DNA from: Arsenophonus sp045399315
GTDB lineage: Bacteria; Pseudomonadota; Gammaproteobacteria; Enterobacterales; Enterobacteriaceae
Assembly (NCBI GenBank): GCA_045399315.1
Contig: DAYVGO010000012.1
Span: 88,860-152,859 of the forward strand
DNA length: 64,000 bases
Direction: 5' to 3'
The position numbers were made by a program, and so were the translations under genes. Positions 56,771 through 64,000 of the stretch are shown here, in pieces (the first letter of the stretch is position 1; each line of letters starts with the position of its first letter). The notes under the pieces are model-generated. The model searched no databases. It worked only from the letters and a program-made list of their open reading frames with translations, and was not told the origin of the DNA.

Positions 56771-57279
56771 ATGCCAAATAATTTAATGCTCAATGGTACT
56801 GATAAAAACGATAATCTATCCGGTGGTAAGGACGATATATTATTCGGCAGTAGTGGCAACGATAAGTTATTTGGTGGTACAGGTAACGATAACTTATACA
56901 GGGATAATGGTAATGATAATTTATACGGTGATGCAGGCGCTTATAGATTAACCGGTAGTAATAGTAATGATATTTTTAAATACTTATCACTAGATGATTC
57001 TTTGTCTCAATCGCCCAATGTTATTACCGATTTTGAGATGGGTAAAGGCAAAATTGATATTTTCACATTTAATTTAACATAGACCCTAATGATAAATATG
57101 TTGCTATTGAATTAGTCGATCATTTTACTCATAGGAAAAATGAAATGTTAGTTAGTTACAATAAAGAAGAAAATCTAACAAAATTATTACTGGATCATGA
57201 TAGTGATGGGGTAGGAGAATTTCAAATCAACATCATAGGTCAGATGAACGATATAACTAACATTAATATGTTTTTGTAA
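56771..57279 (+). pseudogene. Small RTX calcium-binding protein with serralysin-like C-terminus (frameshifted)
   Basis: From ATG 56771 (AGGAAA upstream) come four or five nonapeptide repeats of the GGxGxDxLx type (SGGKDDILFG, GGTGNDNLYR, NGNDNLYGDAG), then TGSNSNDIFKYLSLDDS and ITDFEMGKGKIDIFTF, the serralysin C-terminal pattern. A frameshift near 57077 yields a TAG; the next frame continues NIDPNDKYVAIELVDHF, DHDSDGVGEFQINIIGQMND and ends NINMFL, a hydrophobic tail resembling type I secretion signals. No protease domain precedes it. It is either the tail of a lost RTX protein or a short secreted RTX protein, now broken. AT content is like its neighbours. Confidence 0.72.
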
Positions 57280-57698
57280 ATAATTTACAGGCACTAGATA
57301 AAATATTGTCTATCTTGTTCTTCTCTTTTTTACTTTCTACTATTTTCTTAATGTTCCATACTTAACTCTAGTGCTGCTATTTTTTCTGCTGTTCATTTTA
57401 ATTACAGATTATCATATTCACCGGATCACCCTTAAAGACTTAGATAAATTTTCCCCTTAACATTATTATGCTACCTTGGTAACATTAGCTATTTAAAGGT
57501 TCTAAAACTCAACCGTACGTTAAGTACATTTTTATTCTACATTCATGAAAATTACTAATCTTCAGCCGTTGCCCAGCACAAAGCTTAACCTCTAAAAGCC
57601 TTTTGATATCAAATGAAAAATGGCTATTTCAGAAACGAAAAGCGCATTAAGCCAATTATCGTGGGTTTTACAGATTAGTTTCAATAGCAAGCTTATAT
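57280..57698. other. Gene-free interval in the decay zone
   Basis: About 420 bases without a recognisable frame, RNA or hairpin, between the RTX relic and the isochorismatase relic. Likely fully eroded sequence. Confidence 0.5.
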
Positions 57699-58211
57699 AT
57701 GTTCGACTTACAAAACGATTACTTTCCAGGTGGAGCGTTTCCTTTGAATAATACTGAATCCACTCTTTGCTCCATCGTAAAGGTAATTGGTAAAGTTAAA
57801 GACAAAGGCATTCCTGTAGTTCTCGTACAGCATGTCGCTGATCCAACGCACGACATAGCCCCTTTTTTCAACAAGAACAACGAAGGTGTCAAGATTCATT
57901 CTAAAATTCTGACTGAGGCTCCCGACGCCCCTGTAATAATCAAGCATTTTGCGGACAGCTTTGAGGACACAAAACTGCATGAAACACTGCAACAACTCAA
58001 CATAGACGAACGAACTCATATTTTGCGGCATGATGCACAAAATTGTGTGACGCATACAACACTGTCGAGGTGTGCTGATGACTACAAGAAAGTCACTGTG
58101 TTAACAGATGCATCAATCACAGTCAGTAAAATGTTGCATTGCATCGTATCGCCTTACATGACCTTTCTACTTGTGTAGCACTGACTTTATTGGCAGATAT
58201 TTTAGCTTGAA
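57699..58211 (+). pseudogene. Isochorismatase-like cysteine hydrolase pseudogene
   Basis: Relic of an isochorismatase-superfamily hydrolase (nicotinamidase-like). It keeps FDLQNDYFPGGAFPLNNTES (catalytic Asp), GIPVVLVQHVADP, IIKHFADSFEDTKL (catalytic Lys region) and QNCVTHTT (nucleophile Cys). The start is missing upstream of MFDLQND. Near 58020-58037 one base is gained and one lost, changing FCGMMTQN to ILRHDAQN. After LTDASITVSKMLH the frame breaks, and HDLSTCVALTLLADILA is read in another frame to a TGA at 58211. The substrate cannot be told from sequence. It is not part of this locus in E. coli, so probably an acquired gene that decayed. Confidence 0.8.
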
Positions 58212-58279
58212 ACTCTCACCAAACCGGGTATATAGCAAGTGGAAAATCTGTGTCCGTTTGAATTACATTCTGACTTAGT

Positions 58280-58617
58280 ATGCGCTCTCTAACTTCAATC
58301 ACATTAATGAAGACATTTAAAAATTGCTTAACTATACAATGGGATGATCACGCTATTAATAATCCATTAATTTATGCTACTGTATCAGGACACGAAGCCA
58401 TTGTATCGATGGTTGCATTCGGTTGTGGTATTGCATTAATACCAAAAGTTGTGGTTGATAATAGGCTAGAAGCTGTTCGCAATAGTATTCTACAACTTGA
58501 TATTTCCCTGGTTGAACCTTTTGATCTTGGTGTTTGTGTTTTAAACAAACGCCTTAATGAACCATTAATTCGTGCATTCTAGCAATTGTTGACTCTTTCC
58601 AATATGTGTAGTCAATA
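58280..58617 (+). pseudogene. ilvY: ilvY (LysR regulator) C-terminal remnant
   Basis: The last third of IlvY, the LysR activator of ilvC. The frame reads NNPLIYATVSGHEAIVSMVA, FGCGIALIPKVVVDN, EPFDLGVCVLNKRLNEPLIR, closely matching E. coli NPMIYATVGGHEAMVSMVAL and LGVCAQKKRLHEPLIEAF. The DNA-binding domain and first effector half are gone, and a TAG falls after LIRAF with QLLTLSN beyond. Its target ilvC is not in the window. It converges with the ilvD relic, the E. coli arrangement with ilvA missing. Confidence 0.88.
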
Positions 58618-58648
58618 AGTTACTTTGTGGTTCTAAAAAGAATTTGAA

Positions 58649-60391
58649 TGAAGCATAAGCACATAAGGCAAAAGAAACTGCACGCTCACGATTGCGTGGT
58701 GTCCAAGCCTTGTTACCAAACGCTAATTCAGATTGCTTACGTTGATATAATATTGCCTCATCAATATTTAAGGCAATCCTACGAGCAGGAACATCAATAT
58801 CAATAACATCACCATCTTCAATCGATAATCCTGAACTACCACCAGAAAATGACCATCAGTAATTAATGCACAGCGACTAGCTAACCCCATAGATTTGAGA
58901 GTAGGAAGTTGGATAAAGCATTTCCTGCATACCTGGTCCTCCTCTTGGTCCTTCATAACGAATAACCACCATGTCACCAGCCACAATCTTACCGCCCAAA
59001 ATCGCGGTTACTGCCTCTTCTTGACTATCAAAAACCTTAGCTAGACCACGAAACGTAAGACAATTTTCATCAACAGCAGCAGTTTTCACAAGACACCCAT
59101 TTTCAGCTAGGTTACCAAATAAAACAGCAAGCCCACCATCCGGACTATATGCATGTGCTAAATTGCGAATACATCCTGTTTGATGATCGATATCTAATGA
59201 TGGCCAACAACATGTTTGTAAAAACGCTTGTGTAGTCCGAATACCGGTAGGTCCTGCAGCATACATCCGTTTTACCATATCATCATTGATCAACATGACA
59301 TCATATTACGCTAACATTTGGTCGATATTTAGACCGAGAATATTTTTACCTGGTGATTAAGTAACTGTGCACGCTCTAATTCGCTCAAAATAGCGATCAC
59401 TCCGCCTGCTCGGTGAACATCTTCCATATGATATTTGCTAGTACTCGGTGCAACCTTACATAAATGAGGTACCTTACGTGATAAACGATCAATATCAGCC
59501 AAGCTAAAATCAACCTCCACTTCTTGCGCTGCCGCTAATAGATGCGATACCGTATTAGAGGGGCTTCCTATTACAATATCGAGTGTCATCGCATTTTCAA
59601 ATGCAGTTTTGATGGCAATATTATGTGGCAAAACACTTTCATCATCCTGTTCATAATATTTTTTAGTGATCTCAACGATACGTTTACCCGCATCCAAGAA
59701 AAATTGTTTACGATCGGTATGCGTCGCCAGTACAGAACATTGCCTGGCAAAGATAACCCTAAAACCTCCGTCAAACAGTTCATTGAATTAGCAGTAAACA
59801 TGCCTGAGCAAGAGCCACAGGTTGGGTAAGCCGAACGTTCAATTTGTGCACTTTCTTTATCACTTACAGTTGGATCTGCACTTTTGATCATGGCATCGAC
59901 CAAATCGAGTTTAATAATTTGAGTAGAAAGTTTGGTTTTTCCTGCCTCAATCTGACCACCAGAGACAAAAATAACGGGAATATTTAACCGCACCGCTGTG
60001 ATCAACATTGCTGGTGTAATTTTATCACAATTAGAAATACAAACCATCGCATCGACACAACGGGCATTAACCATATATTCAGCTGAATCAGCAATAAGCT
60101 CACGTGAGGGTAGCGAATACAACATACCACCATGGCCCATAGCAATTCCATCATCAACCGCAATAGTATTAAACTCTTTTGCAACCCCACCAACTGCTTC
60201 TATCTGTTTAGCAACCAATGCACCCAGATCACGTAGATGTACGTGACCGGGGACGAACTGAGTAAATGAATTGACAACCGCAATAATTGGCTTACCAAAA
60301 TCAGAGTCGGTCATTTCTGTTGCCCGCCAAAGAGCTCTTGCACCAGCCATGTTACGACATTGACAGTTGTAACAGAACGATATTTTGGCAT
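58649..60391 (-). pseudogene. ilvD: ilvD (dihydroxy-acid dehydratase) pseudogene
   Basis: Remnant of the Fe-S dehydratase of valine and isoleucine synthesis. ATG 60391 reads MPKYRSVTT, then a shift before MAGARALWRA. Long intact stretches follow: GHVHLRDLGALV, CISNCDKITPAML and PTCGSCSGMFTANSMNCL (cluster cysteines), then a break near NVLYW. Further blocks sit in other frames: DAGKRIVEITKKYYEQDDES, HLCKVAPSTSKYHMEDVHRA, KRMYAAGPTGIRTTQAF, GPRGGPGMQEMLYPTS, CALITDGHF. A deletion removes the stretch after SGGSSG, and the end breaks off after VSFALCAYAS. At least four frameshifts; no functional product is possible. ilvA, normally next, is absent. Confidence 0.95.
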
Positions 60392-60453
60392 CTTTGCTCC
60401 CTTGTTATAAAATTGACGATACTCAGTCGCCAATAAACATCAACGAATTTTAA

Positions 60454-61266
60454 TTAACTATTGACAGGATCTAACCAATTCCATTTATCTCTTGTCGAAC
60501 CATCAAATAAACCAAAAAAAGCTTGCTGAATACGTTTGGTCACTGGACCATAATGACCAATCCCGACTTGAATACCATCAACAGTATGAACCGGCGTAAT
60601 CTCAGCCGCAGTACCGGTCATAGTGCTGACGAAATAATTGGTGGTGTAAAGAGAACATCATCCTTAACTTCAAACAAGGTCTCACCAGCACCTTCCGAAA
60701 TATAACCGCTAACATCTAACGTGATTCCTTCTTGATAGCCATGGCGTCGTGCTTCACTGCCTACTAGTAAAGAAGATAGATAATTACCAGCTGCTTTAGC
60801 AGCTGTCGGGATCGTATTTGGTGATGCACGATGCCAAGACGAAACCATCGCATCAATACCTTGCTCTAGTGCTTTTTCACCTAGATAGGTGCCCCATGGA
60901 AAAGCGGCAAATAATGACATCAGTTTTATAACTCGGTGGTGGACTCACTCCCATACCAACATCACCAATAAAAACTAACGGTCTAATATAGCCACTAACT
61001 AACTTATTCTTACGAATTGTTTCGCGACAAGCTTCCATTAATTCATCAACGCTTTGGCTTAAAGGCAAGCGGTAAATTTTTGCTGAATCATGTAGACGCT
61101 GCATATGTTCACGATGGCGAAAAACTACTGGGCCTTGATAAGATTGATAACAACGAATTCCTTCAAAAACCGATGTGCCATAATGTAAAGAGTGAGACAT
61201 TACATGTATCTTTGCCCAGGGCACCATTTCACCGTTGAACCAAATATAATCTGTCTTTTTTACCTT
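60454..61266 (-). pseudogene. ilvE: ilvE (branched-chain aminotransferase) pseudogene
   Basis: PLP transaminase making Val, Ile and Leu, here broken. Near 61263 the frame reads KKTDYIWFNGEMVPW without an ATG; two codons are missing before AKIHVMSHSLHYGTSVFEG. It runs well to GDVGMGVSPPPSYKTDVI, then shifts at about 60915 into AAFPWGTYLGEKALEQGIDA, NTIPTAAKAAGNYLSSLLVG and EGAGETLFEVKDDVLFTPP. About 40 codons are deleted after SSAL, and the tail TGTAAEITPVHTVDGIQVG to KWNWLDPVNS is in another frame. The PLP Lys motif (TAAKAAGNY) survives but the protein cannot be made whole. Confidence 0.95.
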
Positions 61267-61527
61267 ATATTACCGATTGATTGTTTGGCAGCTTGTTGCT
61301 TGATTTCAACATCAAAAACATCTACCAACTTAGTTAATTGTGAATTAGAGAAGACTCAGCGGACGCTGACTATTAACTGTTATTTCAATGCTAACGTTAC
61401 TCCCATCCAATGCCTGGCTCATACTCATTGTGTTAACCTGAAAACCTCGATGGTGAGTAACCCGTAAAATACGTTCTAAAATCTCTGGTCGAAAGCGCGC
61501 TTCTATATTCAATAAATATTGTCTCAT
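61260..61527 (-). pseudogene. ilvM: ilvM (acetolactate synthase II small subunit), frameshifted
   Basis: Regulatory subunit of acetolactate synthase II. From ATG 61527 (GGAG upstream) it reads MRQYLLNIEARFRPEILERI, LRVTHHRGFQVNTMSMSQAL and SIEITVNSQRPLSLL, then a TAA near 61345. One base of shift restores VFSNSQLTKLVDVFDVEIKQ to a stop at 61260, giving about 88 residues (E. coli 87). The start overlaps the ilvG stop as ATGA. With its catalytic partner ilvG gutted, the subunit would have no role anyway. Confidence 0.9.
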
Positions 61528-62398
61528 AAAGGTTTCTCCATCATTTTTTCGTTGTTTGCCCCTGGTGGAACTAACGACCAAACATTTTCTAATTGATCAA
61601 CAGATACCTGTAACAAATAGGAGCCTACATGACTGAATAACCTATCCAATGCATCATCAATCCTAAATAATGAGGATCATCAGCTGTGACGGCACCTAGA
61701 CCATTTAAGGTAGAAACCGTGGGTAATCCTGATATAGCAACAAAATTCCTTAACTCAGAAACTGCGCCTGACATACCAACAACACCACCCACGTACAAAA
61801 TAGGCTGTTTCGCTTGCTCCATAATTTCACATGCGATTACCAACTGATGGGTAGAATAAAACGTTTTTTGTTTAGCTGGCATACAATAGGGGTGCACATG
61901 TATTGGCTGTAAATGTATATCTTTGGGAATATCAATTAAAACGGGTCCAGGACAACCTGTTGTTGCAATACTGAAAGCCTCAGTAACAACCTGTGGCAAC
62001 ATCTCGACACAATCCACTAAAAAACTATGTTTGGTACAAGCAAAAGAAAAACTTAGAACATCAACTTCCTGAAATACATCTGTCCAAATTAACTCCAGAG
62101 CAACCTGTCCTGTTATGGCTACAATTGGTACTGAGTCTAGTAATGCATCCGCTAAACCAGTGATCAGATTGGTTGCTTCTGGCCCTGATGTCGCAAGGCA
62201 GACTTCTGGTTTATTACTTACCCTTGCGTAACCAATTACAGCCATAACAGCACCTTGCTCATGACGACATAATAAATGTTCTAAATCACTATCATACAAA
62301 GCGTCATAGACAGGCATAATAGCACCTCCTGGATAACCAAAAATCTTCTTAACCCCTTGGTTAATTAATGCTTGAACTAACCATTGTGTTCCATTCAT
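61524..62398 (-). pseudogene. ilvG: ilvG (acetolactate synthase II large subunit), internal deletion
   Basis: ThDP enzyme of branched-chain synthesis. Residues 1-245 are a clean N-terminus: MNGTQWLVQALINQGVKKIF, CRHEQGAVMAVIGYAR (ThDP-activating Glu), CPGPVLIDIPKDI. After HYLGLMMH the frame ends in a TAG at 61627. About 260 codons, including the whole ThDP-pyrophosphate domain, are deleted, and the tail YLLQVSVDQLENVWSLVPPG to MMEKPL resumes in another frame, ending in TGA at 61524. E. coli IlvG has 548 residues. A truncated 257-residue product could be translated, but could not be catalytic. Confidence 0.95.
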
Positions 62399-62471
62399 TA
62401 TTTTTACTCCAGAAACCTTTTTATTTGTCTATTTTCCAAATTCTCACCGGTAACTAACTCAAATTTAACGC

Positions 62472-62503
62472 TAAAAAACCCCGGCACCGAAAGGAGCGGG
62501 GTT
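62472..62503 (-). terminator. ilv operon attenuator
   Basis: On the minus strand AACCCCGCTCC, loop TTTC, GGTGCCGGGGTT, then TTTTTT: a strong GC-rich hairpin between the ilvL stop and ilvG. It matches the position and form of the enterobacterial ilvGMEDA attenuator. Its operon is dead. Confidence 0.9.
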
Positions 62504-62525
62504 CTTGTGAAATCTGGCTAGTTAG

Positions 62526-62620
62526 TTATTCTGCCTTTCTTCGCCAAAGTGCTGCCTCGCACGGTGGGATAATCACCACCACGCTCACAGTAATTAGGTT
62601 AATTACTAGGGCAAAAACAT
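62526..62620 (-). pseudogene. ilvL: ilvL leader peptide, frameshifted by one base
   Basis: The ilv leader peptide with Val/Ile/Leu control codons. The frame read from the stop at 62526 is LVINLITVSVVVIIPPCEAA then LWRRKAE, close to E. coli VISVVVIIIPPCGAALGRGK. The only ATG, at 62620, is followed by five T; six T would link it in frame to give a 31-residue peptide (MFFALVINLI...). As it stands the ATG meets TAG after four codons. The ribosome could not reach the control codons, so attenuation control would be lost. Confidence 0.85.
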
Positions 62621-62934
62621 TCGTAATAATATTTGTTCTTTGATCTTGATAATTTATTTAGAGTTAACATATGTTCAATAAAAATAACTATAAAATTAAT
62701 TTTACATAAAATCATTAACTACAGTTTATTGATTAGACATTGATTGTAATGCATATGATTACAGATAATTAATAGCGATTTTCATCATCAATAACGTCGC
62801 CACTACTCTAAAAAACTGCAATAAAAGTAAAAATTTCTGATACTTTTCTAATTACCTTCGCATACCCAACAAGACATAGTTATGCCTAATTTACTGACCA
62901 AGAGAGTAGTAACAAGACATTTTAGGGAGGAAAT
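62621..62934. other. ilvL-comM divergent intergenic region
   Basis: About 310 bases between the divergent ilvL leader and comM. AT-rich with several TATAAT-like sequences; no ORF. It should contain the old ilv promoter. GGGAGGAA lies just before the comM ATG, a good ribosome site. Confidence 0.55.
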
Positions 62935-64000
62935 ATGGCACTAGCTGTTATCTACATCAGAACTTCAATCGGCATGAATGCCCCACGGGTAACAGTTGAA
63001 GCACACATTAGTAATGGCCTACCTGGACTAACTCTAGTCGGTTTGCCAGAGACCACCGTCAAAAAAGCACGAGATCGTGCCAGAAGTGCCTTAATAAACA
63101 GTGGGTTTCAGTATACACCTAAAAGAATAACCATCAATTTAGCACCCGCCAATCTACTAAAAGAAGGTGGACGCTACGATCTGGATATCGCCCTTGCCTG
63201 CCATTTTAGCTGCATCGGAACAAATCAAATCAATAAAATTAAATCACTATGAATTGCTTGGCGAATTAGCACTTTCTGGTCAAATTCGTCGAATAACAGC
63301 AGCGCAAGCTGTATTAAAGAATCAATGTAAATTGATTACCTCGATAGAAAATGCAAATGAATTAAATTTATTACCAACCGAAAGTGTCTATTTTTGTGAG
63401 CATCTATTAGCTATTTGTAATTTTTTACATGATCAAAATACCTTACTTCACAATCAAGAAATACCTATTTCTAGCCATAAAACCCATAACATAACAGATA
63501 TCAAGGATATTATCTGTCAAGAACATGCCAAGCGTACATTAGAGATAACAGCAGCAGCAGGACATAATCTTTTATTGCTTGGTCCACCAGCACAGGCAAA
63601 ACCATGCTAGCTAATCGCTTAATTACTATCTTACCTGATTTAACCAATCAAGAAGTGCTAGAGATAGCTTCAATAAAAAGTTTATGTGAGACGTCATTTG
63701 GTAACGAGAAATAGCTTACACGGCCATTTAGAGCACCTCATCACAGTGCTTCTATGCTAGCATTGGTTGGTGGTGGCAGCTTACCTAAACCTGGAGAAAT
63801 ATCACTAGCTCATCATGGTATTTATTTCTTGATGAGCTGGCAGAATTTGAACAAAAAGTACTTGACACACGAAAGGAACCACTAGAATCTGGTGAAATAA
63901 TAATTTCAAAAGCAAAAGCAAAAGCAAAAGCAAAAGCAAAAGCAAAAGCAAAAGCAAAAGCAAAAGCAAAAGCAAAAGCAAAAGCAAAAGCAAAAGCAAA
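62935..64000 (+). pseudogene. comM: comM (yifB, Mg-chelatase-like AAA+ helicase) pseudogene, 5' part
   Basis: ComM/YifB is a hexameric branch-migration helicase aiding recombination of incoming DNA. ATG 62935 reads MALAVIYIRTSIGMNAPRVT, HISNGLPGLTLVGLPETTVK and ITINLAPANLLKEGGRYDLD. At 63195-63205 a tandem TGCC duplication shifts the frame before ILAASEQ. The next frame runs HYELLGELALSGQIRRI to EITAAAGHNLLLLGPP, where one base missing in GGCACAGGC breaks Walker A (expected GPPGTGKTML). A TAG at 63712 precedes LTRPFRAPHHSAS, and another shift near 63823 precedes LDELAEFEQKV (Walker B). It then runs ESGEIIISKAKAKA into the hexanucleotide array. Clearly dead. The 3' end is beyond the window. 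Confidence 0.95.
63908..64000 (+). repeat. AAAAGC hexanucleotide array
   Basis: Fifteen perfect AAAAGC units plus half a unit, continuing to the window end. In the local comM frame it codes Lys-Ala repeats, at the point where ComM normally reads SRxRAK. Being a multiple of three it does not itself shift frame. An expansion of an existing AAAGCA-like codon pair is likely; assembly collapse or a contig end here is also possible. Confidence 0.97.

Noticed and set aside
56300..58280. Insertion sequence or prophage remnant
   Set aside because: No terminal inverted repeats, transposase or phage motifs were seen around the RTX and isochorismatase relics.
58280..58582. Small stand-alone ligand-binding protein
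   Set aside because: It matches only the C-terminal third of IlvY and has no plausible start; treated as a remnant.
63805..63999. Poly-leucine open frame on the minus strand
   Set aside because: It is just the complement of the AAAAGC array; no start signal or homologue.

Overview
The window is AT-rich gammaproteobacterial DNA. Nearly every protein has an unmistakable Enterobacterales counterpart, and gene order follows the Escherichia coli chromosome with many genes missing. Intact housekeeping genes beside dying biosynthetic genes suggest a host-restricted member of the order in mid genome reduction. From memory, an Arsenophonus-like insect symbiont (Morganellaceae) fits best. The order is seen directly; the genus is inference.

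Layout. (1) 1-7621: hflX (partial), hfq, miaA, mutL, amiB and tsaE on the minus strand, a 1.5 kb stretch where queG and nnr would be expected, one tRNA-Gly, and orn. (2) 7752-13182: rsgA, psd and mscM on the plus strand. (3) 13324-14106: a Sel1-repeat protein at the seam between two blocks that lie apart in E. coli. (4) 14403-33255: yigL, pldB, recQ, yigI, corA, uvrD, a dead yigB, xerC, yigA, dapF, lptM, cyaY with an altered C-terminus, cyaA with its CRP site, and hemCDXY. (5) 33455-36038: the small RNA glmZ (not previously marked by any ORF), the argX-hisR-leuT-proM tRNA operon with promoter and terminator, and the permease yifK. The tRNA-Leu lacks the 3' strand of its acceptor stem. (6) 36312-49217: a complete enterobacterial common antigen cluster, wecG-wzyE-wecF-wzxE-wecE-wecD-rffH-rffG-wecC-wecB-wzzE-wecA. 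(7) 49462-53046: rho, trxA and rhlB. (8) 53054-64000: a decay zone with gppA (dead), rep (two homopolymer frameshifts), an RTX fragment, an isochorismatase relic, the ilvY tail, broken ilvD, ilvE, ilvM and ilvG, a frameshifted ilvL leader with its attenuator still recognisable, and a broken comM ending in an AAAAGC hexanucleotide array that runs off the window.

How the genes work together. The retained genes cover RNA metabolism (hfq, glmZ, orn, rho, rhlB, miaA), DNA repair and chromosome resolution (mutL, recQ, uvrD, xerC), envelope building (amiB, psd, dapF, lptM, the wec cluster), haem synthesis and cAMP signalling. Branched-chain amino acid synthesis is lost: ilvG, ilvE and ilvD are all broken, and ilvA and ilvC are absent from their usual places.

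I found no convincing new multi-gene system. The most unusual signals are the tRNA-Leu with a deleted acceptor strand, the hexanucleotide array inside comM, the paired +1 homopolymer frameshifts in an otherwise intact rep, and the small RTX secretion module. No CRISPR array, insertion sequence, rRNA gene or prophage was seen.
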